Below, piece by piece: positions 33,747 through 44,756 of a DNA stretch of 64,000 nt. The notes below the pieces were generated by a model. It was given only the letters and a program-made list of their open reading frames with translations. It did no database searches and was not told the origin of the DNA. Both the position numbers and the translations under genes were made by a program. The stretch comes from Williamsia sp. 1138. GTDB lineage: Bacteria; Actinomycetota; Actinomycetes; Mycobacteriales; Mycobacteriaceae. The stretch spans positions 1 to 64,000 of the forward strand of contig NZ_MJEJ02000045.1 in assembly GCF_002095435.2 (NCBI RefSeq), given 5' to 3'. Every line of letters begins with the position of its first letter. Position 1 is the first letter of the stretch.

Positions 33747-35528
33747 ATGGGGCAGAGAAATGGTGAACCTACTACTACCGGTGACCGTGCCGTAGTCCTT
33801 CGTGAAACCGTTGTAAGACAGGCATGTTCGCTGTTCGCCGTGCTCCTGTCGGCAGTTGTCGTCACCTTCGTCTGGGGTGCGTGGGTGTACTTCCACGGGG
33901 TGACCGCCAATGTCTTCGACCCGGCTCGCGCCGCGAGCGAACCAGGGTCGAATGTGCACGACGCTGCTCGAGCTCTCGGTTTCAGTGCCGCGGCGGTTGC
34001 GCTCGGTGTCGTCACTATCCTCATCCAGGCAACTACGCCGTCCCCGAACATCTCGGTGCGACGATTCAAGGCTCGGGTCTTGATGTGGCTGTGGGTGACG
34101 GCGGTGGTGCCCGTCGTGGCCGCGGCGATCTGGTTTCGCGATGTGAACTTCGTTCGGCCGGAACTCGTAGACGAGAACTCCTCCATCGGTTACCTGCTGA
34201 TGTGCATCTCGGCACTACTGCTCGTCGCGGCGGCTGCAATCGGGACGGTCGTCGTCGTCCTCGGTCAGCCATTCGAGCGTTGGAGGCGACCGTCGACGGC
34301 CGCTCTGCTCGGCGCGGTGGGGTGGGCCGCGCTGGTCTGCATCACCGTCGTCTGCGCGCTGTCGGTATCGAACTCGATACTGCCCATGCGCGACGAATTC
34401 GGGCCAGGGGCGGTCGCAGACATGACACCTAGGGTGCCCGGCCTTCACATGGCTCGCGCGCAGGCCGCGCCGCCGGCGGTGGCGAGCCAACCCTGGCTGG
34501 TGACTGCAGCTGGGTTGGTGGGTGAGATCGACGACGTTGTGGTGGCGATCGACCCGTTCAGTGGCGACGTCCGGTGGTCACTCCGGAAATCAGGCACCCC
34601 TGACGGTGCCTGGTATATCGACGTGGTCGGAGATGGGAGGGTTGTCCTGGTCAGATGGCCGAACCTCGGTTTGAAGATGGTCCATGCGTACGCAGCCGAT
34701 ACCGGTAGGTATCTATGGCATGGTGAGGTCACGGATGAATCCGGGTGGGACGAGGTCGAGTTCAGCGATGAGGCTCGCTGGACGGTGCGGGACCCGTGGA
34801 CGGGCGACACTCAACTCCTGCTCGACGCCGACACAATCTGCCCGTTCGTGCCGCAGATTTATGCGCGCGGTGAAATCGTCTACGCCGAATGTAAGGACCC
34901 CGACGCCGACCCCAATGACGGCAACTCGGCCCACACGTTGGTGGCACTGCGCCGCAGTGATGGAACAGAGTTGTGGCGCACCGATTATTTCGGCTATTCA
35001 CACCTCGGCACCGAAACCCTCGACGTTTATGGGTGTCCCAAGATTTCATTGGATCTCAAGACCGGGTCGGTGATCGGGAACAGGCCCTGCCGAGAATATG
35101 GGCAATACACTGACGCCGGGTCGTATCTGGTCGATGTGACCGAACCCGAGAACTCACCCGGCCGGTTCGCTGTTGTCGACCGCAGCGGTGTCCGTGGTCC
35201 GACCGTCGACCTCGGACCACAGATCTATGTCTTCGACCCCGCGGGCGGTACGCGCGACCACGTCTTCGTCCGTGCACTCGACGGCAGATCCGACGCAGCC
35301 TGGCTGATCGCAGCGGACAACCGTACGGGCGCGGTCGAAGTCCTGGTCGGTCTCGACGCCATGCCCGGCGGTGCCGAGCCACTCGTGCGAGCGGCGGTCA
35401 GCGATGACGGCACGATTGTGTACGCGGCGCCCTGGGGTGTGGTGATCGGTGCCGGTCGGACGCCCAGGCCTGGCGAGCCGCGCGGGTGGGTGCAACCGCA
35501 ACTGGTGATCCCGGCGGCCCCACGATGA
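33747..35528 (+). CDS. Membrane protein with PQQ-like beta-propeller domain
   Basis: A 593-residue protein with about four helices in the first ~200 residues (LFAVLLSAVVVTFVWGAWVYF, FSAAAVALGVVTILIQA, LMWLWVTAVVPVVAAAIWF, GYLLMCISALLLVAAAAIG) and an outer ~390-residue domain. That domain has propeller-like blades (DVVVAIDPFSGDVRWSLRKSG, TLVALRRSDGTELWRTDYFG). GGGGGATTG precedes ATG 33747. Codon use is noticeably less GC-biased than in its neighbours, suggesting acquisition or relaxed selection. Function unknown. Confidence 0.75.
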   Translation: MGQRNGEPTTTGDRAVVLRETVVRQACSLFAVLLSAVVVTFVWGAWVYFHGVTANVFDPARAASEPGSNVHDAARALGFSAAAVALGVVTILIQATTPSPNISVRRFKARVLMWLWVTAVVPVVAAAIWFRDVNFVRPELVDENSSIGYLLMCISALLLVAAAAIGTVVVVLGQPFERWRRPSTAALLGAVGWAALVCITVVCALSVSNSILPMRDEFGPGAVADMTPRVPGLHMARAQAAPPAVASQPWLVTAAGLVGEIDDVVVAIDPFSGDVRWSLRKSGTPDGAWYIDVVGDGRVVLVRWPNLGLKMVHAYAADTGRYLWHGEVTDESGWDEVEFSDEARWTVRDPWTGDTQLLLDADTICPFVPQIYARGEIVYAECKDPDADPNDGNSAHTLVALRRSDGTELWRTDYFGYSHLGTETLDVYGCPKISLDLKTGSVIGNRPCREYGQYTDAGSYLVDVTEPENSPGRFAVVDRSGVRGPTVDLGPQIYVFDPAGGTRDHVFVRALDGRSDAAWLIAADNRTGAVEVLVGLDAMPGGAEPLVRAAVSDDGTIVYAAPWGVVIGAGRTPRPGEPRGWVQPQLVIPAAPR

Positions 35529-35748
35529 GACCGTATGAACTTGGCTCATTGAACGTCGCCGTGCTCGTGAAATTCCGCGAGCAAGGCGCAGGAAAGTGAG
35601 CGAAGTCTAAATTCTGCCGGGAGGGAACGCTCGACCACGACGAATCGTTGACAGGTAGCCTGATGATTCAGACATCCCGACTGGAAGGACGCGCCGAGAT
35701 CACAGCGAGGGCCACTGCGTGGCCGTCGGGATCGGCTGACACACCTCA

Positions 35749-38163
35749 ATGAACCGCAAGACTGTCTTTCGCAACCTGGCGATCGTCGCCGTAATCGTGC
35801 TGGCGATCTGGGGCTGGACCGTGCTCCGCGACGGCAACCGTGACTACAAGGCCGTCGACACCTCGGTGGCGATGACGCAGCTCAACATCAAGAATGTCGA
35901 CGAGGTCCAGATCGACGACCGTGAGCAGACGCTCCGGATGACGTTGAAAGACCCCGTCAACGGCGACAAGAAGATCTCCTCGAAGTACCCGGCGCAGACC
36001 ACCGAAGAGGTCTTCGACCGGGTGGACGCCTCGGGCGCCGTCTATCAGACGAACGTCAACAAAGAGTCGTTTCTGATGCAGATGCTGATCTTCATCCTGC
36101 CGCTGATCCTGCTCTTCGGACTGTTCTTCTTCGTGATGAGCCGGATGCAGGGTGGTGGCAAGGGCGGGGTCATGGGCTTCGGCAAGTCCAAGGCAAAAGA
36201 GCTGAACAAAGACATGCCGAGCACCACGTTCGCGGATGTCGCGGGCGCGGACGAGGCCGTGGAAGAACTGTTCGAGATCAAGGACTTCCTGCAGAATCCC
36301 GCCCGCTACCAGGCCCTCGGTGCCAAGATCCCGAAGGGCGTCCTGCTGTTCGGTCCTCCCGGAACGGGTAAGACCCTGCTCGCCCGCGCCGTGGCAGGCG
36401 AGGCCGGAGTGCCGTTCTTCACGATCTCGGGCTCGGACTTCGTCGAGATGTTCGTCGGTGTGGGTGCATCGCGGGTGCGCGACATGTTCGAGCAGGCCAA
36501 GAAGAACAGCCCCTGCATCATCTTCGTCGACGAGATCGATGCCGTGGGACGCCAGCGCGGCGCCGGCCTCGGTGGCGGGCACGATGAGCGCGAGCAGACC
36601 CTCAACCAGCTCCTCGTCGAGATGGACGGGTTCGGTGAGCGTTCTGGGGTCATCCTCATCGCAGCGACGAACCGCCCCGACATACTCGACCCCGCACTGC
36701 TGCGCCCGGGCCGTTTCGACAGGCAGATCCCGGTCGGCAACCCCGACATCGCAGGCCGTAAGGCGATCCTGAACGTCCATGCGCAGGGCAAGCCCATCGA
36801 CGCCGACGCCGACCTCGACGGTCTGGCCAAGCGCACCCCGGGCATGTCCGGTGCTGACCTGGCCAACGTCATCAACGAGGCCGCTCTCCTCGCGGCCCGC
36901 GAGAACCGCACCTCCATCACCGCCGAACTCCTCGAGGAGTCCGTCGACCGGGTGGTGGGTGGTCCGCGCCGCAAGAGCCGGATCATCAGCGAGCACGAAA
37001 AGAAGATCGTCGCCTATCACGAGGGCGGGCACACGCTCGCCGCATGGGCGATGCCCGATCTCGACCCCATCTACAAGGTCACGATCCTGGCTCGTGGACG
37101 CACCGGCGGTCATGCGCTGGCAGTTCCTGAGCAGGACAAGGACCTGATGACCCGCTCGGAGATGATCGCCCGCCTGGTGATGGCCATGGGTGGCCGCGCC
37201 GCCGAAGAACTGGTCTTCCACGAGCCGACCACCGGCGCCTCGTCCGACATCGACCAGGCGACCAAGATCGCCAGGGCCATGGTCACCGAATACGGCATGA
37301 GCGCGCGCCTCGGTGCGGTTCGCTACGGCCAGGAACAGGGCGACCCGTTCCTCGGCCGCTCGATGGGAGCGCACTCCGACTACTCGGCCGAGATCGCCGG
37401 GGAGATCGACGACGAGGTGCGCCGGCTGATCGAGGCCGCGCACACCGAGGCGTGGGCGATTCTCACCGAGTACCGCGACATCCTCGACGTCTTGGCCACC
37501 CAGTTGCTCGAGCGAGAGACCCTGACGCGTAAGGACCTCGAGAAGATCTTCGACAAGGTCGAGAAGCGTCCGCGCATCACCACCTTCAACGAGTTCGGCG
37601 AGCGCACCCCCAGCGACAAGCCTCCGGTGAAGACGCCTGGCGAGCTGGCGAAGGAGCGGGGCGAGCCATGGCCACCCGAGCCGCCGCGTTCACCGGAGCT
37701 CGCCAAGGTCGGGCCGCATGCGGGCCCGGGCCCCGGTGAGTTGCCGGGTCAGCAGTACCCACCCCAGACCCCGTATCCGCAGCATCAGGGCACACCGCAG
37801 CAGGGCGGCGCACCGGGCGGGACCCGTCCCGACTACGGCGCTCCCGCGGGCTGGTCGGCGCCGGGGTGGCCTCCCACCGGTGGTGGCCCGAACGGAGCCG
37901 GCAGCAGTGGCGGGCCCCAGAACGGTGCTGCTCACAACGGCGGCTACCAGAACGGTGGCTACCAGAATGGCGGCTACCAAAACGGTGGTTACCAGAATGG
38001 CGGCTACCAGAACGGTGCACCGTCGAACGGCGGACAGCCGCCGACGAACCCGTACGGTCAGCCCGGCAGTCCCTATGGACAGCCACCGACGAATGGCCAT
38101 CACAACGACGGTCATGATGGTCAGAACGACCAGCCGCCCTCGAACGGACAGAACGGACAATGA
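35749..38163 (+). CDS. ftsH: ATP-dependent zinc metalloprotease FtsH
   Basis: Membrane AAA+ protease of 804 residues for quality control of membrane and regulatory proteins. Helices at about residues 10-25 and 105-125 flank a small outer domain. Walker A is GPPGTGKT, Walker B is IIFVDEID and the zinc site is HEGGH. The C-terminal ~170 residues are a proline/glycine/asparagine-rich tail with seven or so NGGYQ-like repeats (about 37935-38020), absent from enteric FtsH. A TTGACA element at 35648 may belong to its promoter; the upstream 220 bp hold no gene. folE overlaps its stop. Confidence 0.95.
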   Translation: MNRKTVFRNLAIVAVIVLAIWGWTVLRDGNRDYKAVDTSVAMTQLNIKNVDEVQIDDREQTLRMTLKDPVNGDKKISSKYPAQTTEEVFDRVDASGAVYQTNVNKESFLMQMLIFILPLILLFGLFFFVMSRMQGGGKGGVMGFGKSKAKELNKDMPSTTFADVAGADEAVEELFEIKDFLQNPARYQALGAKIPKGVLLFGPPGTGKTLLARAVAGEAGVPFFTISGSDFVEMFVGVGASRVRDMFEQAKKNSPCIIFVDEIDAVGRQRGAGLGGGHDEREQTLNQLLVEMDGFGERSGVILIAATNRPDILDPALLRPGRFDRQIPVGNPDIAGRKAILNVHAQGKPIDADADLDGLAKRTPGMSGADLANVINEAALLAARENRTSITAELLEESVDRVVGGPRRKSRIISEHEKKIVAYHEGGHTLAAWAMPDLDPIYKVTILARGRTGGHALAVPEQDKDLMTRSEMIARLVMAMGGRAAEELVFHEPTTGASSDIDQATKIARAMVTEYGMSARLGAVRYGQEQGDPFLGRSMGAHSDYSAEIAGEIDDEVRRLIEAAHTEAWAILTEYRDILDVLATQLLERETLTRKDLEKIFDKVEKRPRITTFNEFGERTPSDKPPVKTPGELAKERGEPWPPEPPRSPELAKVGPHAGPGPGELPGQQYPPQTPYPQHQGTPQQGGAPGGTRPDYGAPAGWSAPGWPPTGGGPNGAGSSGGPQNGAAHNGGYQNGGYQNGGYQNGGYQNGGYQNGAPSNGGQPPTNPYGQPGSPYGQPPTNGHHNDGHDGQNDQPPSNGQNGQ
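37935..38022 (+). repeat. 15-bp repeats encoding NGGYQ in the ftsH tail
   Basis: About five near-identical 15-bp units of the form AACGGCGGCTACCAG follow each other in frame, giving repeated NGGYQ. Silent differences (GGC/GGT, CAG/CAA) separate the copies, so the array is not very recent. Confidence 0.9.
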
Positions 38164-38762
38164 CGTCTCGCGAAAAGCTGACCGCTGTCAACCCCTTCGA
38201 CGCCGATCGAGCAGAGCGCGCTGTGCGCGAGCTGCTCATCGCGGTCGGGGAGGATCCTGATCGCGACGGGCTCAAAGAAACCCCTGCCCGGGTGGCCAGG
38301 GCGTATCAGGAAATGTTCGGGGGGCTGCACTCGGACCCGGACGAGGTCCTGGCGACCACCTTCGACGTCGGGCACGACGAGTTGGTGCTCGTCAAGGACA
38401 TCCCGATGTACTCCACCTGTGAGCATCACCTGGTCTCGTTCCACGGCGTCGCGCACGTCGGGTACATCCCGGGCGCCAGCGGCCAGGTGACCGGATTGTC
38501 CAAGCTGGCCCGCGTCGTCGATCTGTACGCGCGCCGCCCGCAGGTCCAGGAACGACTGACCACGCAGATCGCCGACGCACTCGTCCGCAAACTCGATCCT
38601 CGCGGTGTGATCGTGGTGATCGAGGCCGAGCACCTGTGCATGGCCATGCGAGGCATCCGCAAGCCCGGCGCGTCCACCACGACCTCCGCGGTTCGCGGGC
38701 AGTTCAAGACCAGCGCGGTCTCGCGCGGCGAAGCCCTGGATTTGATCTCTCGACGGAGTTGA
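38160..38762 (+). CDS. folE: GTP cyclohydrolase I
   Basis: First enzyme of folate synthesis, GTP to dihydroneopterin triphosphate; 200 residues. [21 protein letters not shown] contains the zinc Cys and His, and [22 protein letters not shown] is the conserved core. Its start overlaps the ftsH stop (ATGA). It begins the fol gene run. Confidence 0.96.
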   Translation: MTSREKLTAVNPFDADRAERAVRELLIAVGEDPDRDGLKETPARVARAYQEMFGGLHSDPDEVLATTFDVGHDELVLVKDIPMYSTCEHHLVSFHGVAHVGYIPGASGQVTGLSKLARVVDLYARRPQVQERLTTQIADALVRKLDPRGVIVVIEAEHLCMAMRGIRKPGASTTTSAVRGQFKTSAVSRGEALDLISRRS

Positions 38763-38787
38763 TTTCCGTAGGGGAGGGGCTGACGAC

Positions 38788-39681
38788 ATGAGCACGGTCA
38801 TCATGGGTGTCGTGAACGTGACTGCGGATTCGTTCTCCGACGGCGGGCGGTATCTCGATGCCGACGCGGCCATCGCTCACGGGGTCGCTCTCGCGGCGGG
38901 CGGCGCCGACATCATCGACGTCGGTGGTGAGTCGACCAGACCGGGGGCCCAGCGCGTCGACCCCGACCTCGAGATCGCCCGGGTGGCGCCGGTCATCGAG
39001 GGCCTCTCCGCCCGCGGCATCGCGACATCGGTCGACACGATGCGCGCCGTGGTCGCCGAGCGGGCTATCGAGGCAGGCGCCGCGATCGTCAACGATGTGT
39101 CGGGTGGCCGTAGCGATGCCGACATGGCAAGGGTCGTGGCAAATGCCCGCGTCCCGTGGATCCTGATGCACTGGCGCCCGTCCGATCCTTCTTTCACCCA
39201 TCGCCGCGGTGAGAAGGGTGGCTATCGCGACGTGGTCGCGGAGGTGAGCGGCGAACTGCTGGCACAGGTGGACGCAGCCACCAGTGCGGGGGTCGACCCC
39301 GAGGCGCTGATCCTGGATCCGGGACTGGGCTTTGCCAAGACCGCCGAACACAATTGGGCGCTACTCCATGCGCTGCCGACTCTCGTCGGTCTCGGGTTCC
39401 CGGTGCTGGTGGGCGCCTCGCGGAAGCGTTTCCTCGGTTCATTGCTCGCCGGAGCCGATGGTGAGCCCCGCCCTCCTGACGGTCGGGAGGTGGCGACGGC
39501 TGCGCTCAGCGCGTTGGCTGCCGCGAACGGGGCCTGGGGTGTGCGCGTGCACGACGTCGCTGCGAGCCGGGACGCGGTGGCTGTCGCCGAGGCCTGGGCG
39601 GCAGGCGCCGCGCGGCCGGTGCAGGAGCACGGAACTCGACCACGGTATCGGGTCGTTGATGCGAAGGGACACGATGGCTGA
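38788..39681 (+). CDS. folP: Dihydropteroate synthase
   Basis: Condenses pterin pyrophosphate with p-aminobenzoate; target of sulfonamides. It is 297 residues long. [15 protein letters not shown] is the N-terminal signature, [14 protein letters not shown] the second and DPGLGFAKT the third. GGGGAGGGGC precedes ATG 38788. The last 8 bp overlap folB. Confidence 0.96.
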   Translation: MSTVIMGVVNVTADSFSDGGRYLDADAAIAHGVALAAGGADIIDVGGESTRPGAQRVDPDLEIARVAPVIEGLSARGIATSVDTMRAVVAERAIEAGAAIVNDVSGGRSDADMARVVANARVPWILMHWRPSDPSFTHRRGEKGGYRDVVAEVSGELLAQVDAATSAGVDPEALILDPGLGFAKTAEHNWALLHALPTLVGLGFPVLVGASRKRFLGSLLAGADGEPRPPDGREVATAALSALAAANGAWGVRVHDVAASRDAVAVAEAWAAGAARPVQEHGTRPRYRVVDAKGHDG

Positions 39682-40048
39682 TCGAATCGAATTGCGCGGG
39701 TTGAAGGTTCGGGGCAATCACGGCGTTTTTGATCACGAGCGGCAGGACGGTCAGGACTTCGGCGTCGATGTCATCCTGTGGGTGGATTCGCGGATCGCGG
39801 CGGCCACCGACGATCTCGCCGACACCGTCGACTACGGGGCTCTGGCTCACCTGGCGCACGACATCGTCGCCGGGACCCCGCGCAATCTCATCGAGACGGT
39901 CGCCGCCGAGATCGCGGACCGGGTGATGCTCGAGACCGAACAGGTACTGGCCTGCGAGGTGACACTTCACAAACCCTCGGCTCCAATCGATCTGGCGTTC
40001 GACGACGTGGCGGTGGTGGCCCGCCGCTCGCGCAAGGGGTCGCAGTGA
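39674..40048 (+). CDS. folB: Dihydroneopterin aldolase
   Basis: A 124-residue enzyme that cleaves dihydroneopterin to 6-hydroxymethyl-dihydropterin and glycolaldehyde. [21 protein letters not shown] and [16 protein letters not shown] are family motifs, and [13 protein letters not shown] contains the helix near the active site. It starts inside the end of folP and overlaps folK by GTGA. Confidence 0.95.
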   Translation: MADRIELRGLKVRGNHGVFDHERQDGQDFGVDVILWVDSRIAAATDDLADTVDYGALAHLAHDIVAGTPRNLIETVAAEIADRVMLETEQVLACEVTLHKPSAPIDLAFDDVAVVARRSRKGSQ

Positions 40049-40578
40049 GCCGGGCAGTGCTGTCCATCGGATCCAACATCGGCGACCGGCTCACCCATCT
40101 GCAGTCGGTGTGCGACGGCCTCGGGACCGCTGTCGTCGCCGCGTCCGGGGTGTACTCGACCCCGCCCTGGGGTGGTGTGGAGCAGCAGGACTTCCTCAAC
40201 GCCGTCCTGATCGTCGATGATGCCGACCGTGATGCCGGGCAGTGGCTCAAAGCCGGACAGGAATTGGAGCAGCAGGCGGATCGGAAACGCGTGCAGCGCT
40301 GGGGCCCAAGGACTCTCGACGTGGATGTGATCTCGGTGCCGCACGACGACGGCGAGGTCATCTCGGATGATCCGGTGCTGACCTTGCCGCACCCGCGCGC
40401 CGCCGAACGTGCTTTCGTACTCGTCCCGTGGCTCGACGCCGATGCCGACGCCGCCTTGTGGCATGCCGGGGCTCGGGTGCCGGTGACGAAGTTGCTTGCT
40501 GCGCTGCCGACATCGGAGCGCGAGGGCGTGACCCGCACGGATGATCGGCTCGTCATCACCGGCAGCGAGCCGCGATGA
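40045..40578 (+). CDS. folK: HPPK, 6-hydroxymethyl-dihydropterin pyrophosphokinase
   Basis: Activates hydroxymethyl-dihydropterin with ATP for FolP. It is 177 residues long. [17 protein letters not shown] is the N-terminal motif, and [15 protein letters not shown] is the signature with metal-binding aspartates. GTG 40045 is fixed by the overlap with the folB stop. It overlaps the next gene by ATGA. Confidence 0.95.
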   Translation: MSRAVLSIGSNIGDRLTHLQSVCDGLGTAVVAASGVYSTPPWGGVEQQDFLNAVLIVDDADRDAGQWLKAGQELEQQADRKRVQRWGPRTLDVDVISVPHDDGEVISDDPVLTLPHPRAAERAFVLVPWLDADADAALWHAGARVPVTKLLAALPTSEREGVTRTDDRLVITGSEPR

Positions 40579-41075
40579 GAGGCGATCCGCCCGAGAACGA
40601 CAACGCCATGGGTCCCACCCGTGTGCGGGACCTGACCATCCTGGCCGCGGTGATCGCTGTGATCGTCTTCCTCGTGGTCCGGATCAGTTACGGGTCCATG
40701 CCGCCGCTACCACTGCTCGCCGGGATCGTTCTGTATGTGCTTGCCGCACTTGAGGTTGTCATCGCGTTTGTGGTCCGATCCCGGGTTGCCGGCAGGCAGA
40801 TCGGCGCCCATCGCGGCCAGCTGCATCCGCTGACCGCTGCTCGGGTACTGGCTCTGGCCAAGGCTTCGGCGATTCTCGGTGCGATCGCCACCGGTGTGTG
40901 GGCCGGCACGCTGGTGTATCTGCTGACCAGGCAGGGCGATCTGGCCGCGGCAGAGCACGATCGCCCCGGGACGATCATCGGATTGATCGGTGGTGTGTTG
41001 CTGGCGGCTGCGGCGCTGTGGCTCGAATACTGCTGCCGTACGCCTGACGATCCGTCCGACGACTTGGCCACATGA
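40575..41075 (+). CDS. DUF3180 membrane protein
   Basis: A 166-residue protein with four helices ([80 protein letters not shown]). The R[14 protein letters not shown] segment is typical of the family. It always follows folK in mycolata (Rv3605c); function unknown. It is coupled to folK by ATGA. Confidence 0.9.
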   Translation: MRGDPPENDNAMGPTRVRDLTILAAVIAVIVFLVVRISYGSMPPLPLLAGIVLYVLAALEVVIAFVVRSRVAGRQIGAHRGQLHPLTAARVLALAKASAILGAIATGVWAGTLVYLLTRQGDLAAAEHDRPGTIIGLIGGVLLAAAALWLEYCCRTPDDPSDDLAT

Positions 41076-41185
41076 GGCCCGAAGCGAGGAGAGATCGGGC
41101 AAAAAGACAAGCGATCGGGCGACTATGACGGGACTTGCCGGGTGAGTTGGCGAATCGAGGCGATCTCGAACGGTATGTTTGCCCA

Positions 41186-42358
41186 ATGACCACCTCCGCT
41201 GGCCGATCGGCTGATGCCAGAAGAGCCCGCCGTGGTCCCGGACAGTGGCTGCTCGGCGTACTGCTGCTGTTCGCGCTGGTTTCCAGTGTCTTCATGATCA
41301 TCACCTCGGAGATGAGCATCGCCGGGTCGCTGGCGGTGATCACCGCACTCTGGGCTGCCGTCATCGGTGCGATCCTGGTGACCAAGTACCGCAGGCAGGC
41401 CGACTCCTCCGAGGCGAAGGCACGCGACCTGCGGCTGGTGTACGAGCTGCAGCTCGAACGGGAGATCACGGCGCGAAGGCAATACGAACTCGGCGTCGAA
41501 TCGCAGATTCGCAAGGAAGTCGGCGCCGAGGCCGGCGAAGAACTGCGGGCCCTCAAGTCCGAGCTTGCGTCGCTGCGGGCAAGTCTGGAGCAACTGCTCG
41601 GTGAGCTGCCCGACGAACGGATCGCGCTGGTACGCGAGCGCCTGCCCGAGCTCGAGCATCGCTCGCGGCAGAGCGGTTTCGGTGGCGCAGACCCCGACCG
41701 GCAGACGAGCGGGTTCGCGTATTCCGAACCTTCCTTTGGGAGTGCTCCGCTCGTCCCGGACGACGGGACTGTCGCAGAACGCGACTTCGCCTCCACGGCG
41801 CCGCCGTCGGATCAGCCAGAGCGCGGTGACCGGAACGAGATGACAGAGGTCATCCCCGTCGTCACCGATGACGACCCGCTGCCTGCCGAGCCCGCGGATC
41901 CGCCGGCCGCCCCGGTGACGTACGACCCCCCTTTCGACCCCGAGGCCTACGGCTCGGAACCCGACGTCCCGCAGCCGCTCGACCCGGAGCTGGTCGAGGA
42001 CAGCTCGGCGCAACCAGAACCCCTCCGGGTGCCCGTGGCCGCTGCGGAGGAGCCGGCCGCGGTCTCTGCGGCTGGGCGGCACTCCGGTGGCACCCGTCAC
42101 CGCGCCCAGACGCCTACCGATGAGCAGACTGCCGCAGACGACCAGCCGGTACCGGAGTTCGTGGACGAGACCCCGACCGATGAATGGGAGGTCGCCGCGC
42201 CCCCTGCCGGCGGCATACCCGATGCGCTGCTGGCCGACGACGCCGACAGCTTGCCCGAACTACCCGGAGCCCATGCCTCCGGTCGCTCGGTGTCCGAACT
42301 GCTGACGGGATTCGAGTCCTCGGCCCCCAGCGGTGGCCGTCGCCGTCGTCGCGACTGA
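41186..42358 (+). CDS. DUF6779-type membrane protein
   Basis: A 390-residue protein corresponding in position to Rv3604c. Two helices (QWLLGVLLLFALVSSVFMII, GSLAVITALWAAVIGAILV) precede a coiled-coil segment (about residues 70-150, rich in Glu, Arg and Leu) and a long acidic, proline-rich disordered region ending in the basic GGRRRRRD. ATG 41186 begins MTTSAGRSAD. It may be a scaffold at the membrane, but no role is known. Confidence 0.82.
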   Translation: MTTSAGRSADARRARRGPGQWLLGVLLLFALVSSVFMIITSEMSIAGSLAVITALWAAVIGAILVTKYRRQADSSEAKARDLRLVYELQLEREITARRQYELGVESQIRKEVGAEAGEELRALKSELASLRASLEQLLGELPDERIALVRERLPELEHRSRQSGFGGADPDRQTSGFAYSEPSFGSAPLVPDDGTVAERDFASTAPPSDQPERGDRNEMTEVIPVVTDDDPLPAEPADPPAAPVTYDPPFDPEAYGSEPDVPQPLDPELVEDSSAQPEPLRVPVAAAEEPAAVSAAGRHSGGTRHRAQTPTDEQTAADDQPVPEFVDETPTDEWEVAAPPAGGIPDALLADDADSLPELPGAHASGRSVSELLTGFESSAPSGGRRRRRD

Positions 42359-42495
42359 CACACCGCAGCACCCGCATCGGGTGAGCCCGGTCACACGCAT
42401 TGGCGGTTCGGCTCGTGCTGGTTCTATCCTCGCTGCGGAACGTCTGGTACCCGCAGCTGAGAAATCAGTGGGACTGGAACGAATGGAGGACGACG

Positions 42496-43383
42496 GTGAC
42501 CTCGACGGGGATTACCAATTGGCCCGCGCCTGCGCGCCTGACGGTGGGCATCGTGTCCGCGGGTCGAGTGGGAACCACGATCGGTCAGGCGCTCGAGCGT
42601 GCCGACCACGTGGTCGGTGCCGTGTCTGCCGGGTCTGCCGAATCCCGCGACCGGGCGCGGCGCCGTCTCCCTGAGTCCGAGGTCCTTGCGCCTGCAGAGG
42701 TCGCGGCGCGATGTGAACTGTTGATCCTCGCAGTCCCCGACGACCGGCTGGCGACGGTGATCGCCGACCTTGCAGCGTCCGGCGCGGTGCGGTCCGGCAC
42801 GATCGTCGCCCACACCGCAGGCGCGCTCGGTGTGCGGGTCCTCGATCCGCTGACCGAACTGGGGGCCCTGCCGCTGGCCCTGCACCCGGCGATGACCTTC
42901 ATCGGCTCGGAAGAAGACACCGATCGCCTGCGTTCGTGCTGCTTCGGGATCACCGCCGCCGACGACATCGGACTGGCGATCGGGCAATCCCTGGTGCTGG
43001 AGATGGGGGCAGAACCCGTCCACATCCGCGAGAGTGACAGAACGCTCTACCACGCCGCCGTCGCGCACGGCGCCAATCATCTGATGGCCCTGGTCAGCGA
43101 CGCTGCCGCGGCCTTGCGAACGGTGCTCGACGGGCAGGACGTCAGCGCGGAGCGAGTGCTGGGACCCATCCTCGTCGCGGCGCTGGACAACACGCTGCGG
43201 TCGGGCCCGAAGGCCTTGACCGGCCCTGTGATGCGAGGCGACACCGCTGCCGTCGCGCGGCATCTCTCGGCCCTGTCGGCCACAGACGAGGGCATCGCGC
43301 AGAGTTATCGGGCCATGGCCAGGCGTGCGGCCTCCTACACCGACCCACCGGCCGACATGATCGAACTGCTCGAGGGCAACTGA
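42496..43383 (+). CDS. DUF2520/Rossmann-like protein
   Basis: A 295-residue NAD(P)-binding-type protein (Rv3603c equivalent). [22 protein letters not shown] is the Rossmann glycine motif, [17 protein letters not shown] the second strand region, and [14 protein letters not shown] begins the conserved middle. It lies directly upstream of panC and is coupled to it (TGATG), and some members are suspected of a pantothenate role; that is not established. GTG 42496 is chosen because ATGGAGGACGAC precedes it. Confidence 0.88.
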   Translation: MTSTGITNWPAPARLTVGIVSAGRVGTTIGQALERADHVVGAVSAGSAESRDRARRRLPESEVLAPAEVAARCELLILAVPDDRLATVIADLAASGAVRSGTIVAHTAGALGVRVLDPLTELGALPLALHPAMTFIGSEEDTDRLRSCCFGITAADDIGLAIGQSLVLEMGAEPVHIRESDRTLYHAAVAHGANHLMALVSDAAAALRTVLDGQDVSAERVLGPILVAALDNTLRSGPKALTGPVMRGDTAAVARHLSALSATDEGIAQSYRAMARRAASYTDPPADMIELLEGN

Positions 43384-44300
43384 TGACCAGGAGTGATGTG
43401 ACCGCCGAGAAGCCTTACACCGCAGGACAACTGACAGTCCACCGGGATCCGGCAGTGCTGAACAAGATCAGCCGGGCACTGCGTGCGACCGGCAAGCGCG
43501 TGGTGTTGGTGCCGACGATGGGTGCTCTGCACGACGGGCACCTCGAACTCGTCAGGGCAGCAAAGGGGAAGGGCGACGCGGTCGTCATCGTCTCGATCTT
43601 CGTCAACCCGCTACAGTTCGGTGCCGGCGAGGACCTCGACGCCTACCCGCGCACGTTCAAGAAGGACTGCGACCTGCTGCGCAGGGCCGGTGTCGAATTG
43701 GTGTTCGCCCCAGGGGTCTCCGGCATGTATCCCAACGGACCCCGGACCACCGTGCATCCCGGACCGTTGGGGAGCGAACTCGAAGGTGGCTCACGACCAA
43801 CGCATTTCGCTGGAATGCTCACCGTGGTACTCAAGCTGCTGAACATCGCGGCGCCGATGGCGGCCTACTTCGGGGAGAAGGACTACCAGCAGTTGGTGCT
43901 GATCCGGCAGATGGTCGGCGACCTCGATCTGGACGTGGAGATCGTCGGCGTGCCGACGGTGCGAGAGTCCGACGGGCTCGCGATGTCATCGCGCAACCGC
44001 TACCTCGACGCCACCCAGCGTGAGCTGGCGACCTCGTTGTCCGCGGCACTGGTGGCGGGCGCCCACGCGGCCGCAGGCGGCGAGGCGGCAATCCTCGACA
44101 CCGCGCGTTCGGTGCTGGCCCATCACCCGGAGGTCGAGGTCGACTATCTCGAACTGCGCGGAACGGGCCTGCAGGCTCCGCCCGAACGCGGCGACGGCAG
44201 GTTGCTGGTCGCCGCCCGGATCGGTGGCACCCGGCTCATCGACAACGTCGGCGTCGCCATCGGCACCGGTTTTCTTGGAAGAGGAGAGAACACAGCATGA
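43383..44300 (+). CDS. panC: Pantothenate synthetase
   Basis: Joins pantoate to beta-alanine with ATP; 305 residues. [19 protein letters not shown] has the ATP-binding His, [17 protein letters not shown] and SRNRYL are conserved. Its start overlaps the stop of the DUF2520 gene and its stop overlaps panD, making a coupled panC-panD-coaX segment for coenzyme A synthesis. Confidence 0.96.
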   Translation: MTRSDVTAEKPYTAGQLTVHRDPAVLNKISRALRATGKRVVLVPTMGALHDGHLELVRAAKGKGDAVVIVSIFVNPLQFGAGEDLDAYPRTFKKDCDLLRRAGVELVFAPGVSGMYPNGPRTTVHPGPLGSELEGGSRPTHFAGMLTVVLKLLNIAAPMAAYFGEKDYQQLVLIRQMVGDLDLDVEIVGVPTVRESDGLAMSSRNRYLDATQRELATSLSAALVAGAHAAAGGEAAILDTARSVLAHHPEVEVDYLELRGTGLQAPPERGDGRLLVAARIGGTRLIDNVGVAIGTGFLGRGENTA

Positions 44301-44755
44301 TTCGCACCATGATGACATCGAAGATCCACCGCGCGACCGTGACGCAGGCCGACTTGCACTACGTCGGCTCGGTGACGGTCGACACCGATCTGCTCGATGC
44401 GGCGGGCTTGATCGAGGGGGAACAGGTCTCGATCGTCGACATCACGAACGGCGCCCGCCTCGAGACGTACGTGATCGCCGGCCCGCGCGGCTCCGGCGTC
44501 ATCGGGATCAACGGCGCTGCGGCGCATCTCGTGCATCCGGGCGATCTCGTGATCCTGATCGCGTATGGCGGTCTGAACGAGGAAGAAGTGAAGCAGTATC
44601 GGCCCCGCGTGGTGTTCGTCGACGAGCAGAACAAGATCGTCGAACTCGGCGCCGACCCCGCGCATGCGCCCGCGGGTACCGATCTGAGGGACCCGAGAGA
44701 ACTCGATCCAGAGAAGTTCGCAGCCGGGGAACTGCTCACGGGCAGTACGGCCTGA
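44297..44755 (+). CDS. panD: Aspartate 1-decarboxylase proenzyme
   Basis: Makes beta-alanine from aspartate. The precursor is self-cleaved at the Gly-Ser bond in HYVGSVTVD to form the pyruvoyl group. [20 protein letters not shown] is the usual N-terminus. It has 152 residues; ATGA overlap with panC. Confidence 0.96.
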   Translation: MIRTMMTSKIHRATVTQADLHYVGSVTVDTDLLDAAGLIEGEQVSIVDITNGARLETYVIAGPRGSGVIGINGAAAHLVHPGDLVILIAYGGLNEEEVKQYRPRVVFVDEQNKIVELGADPAHAPAGTDLRDPRELDPEKFAAGELLTGSTA

Positions 44756-44756
44756 C

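Noticed and set aside
37935-38022. CRISPR or non-coding repeat array in the ftsH 3' end
   Set aside because: Units of 15 bp are in frame with ftsH and encode NGGYQ; there are no spacers.
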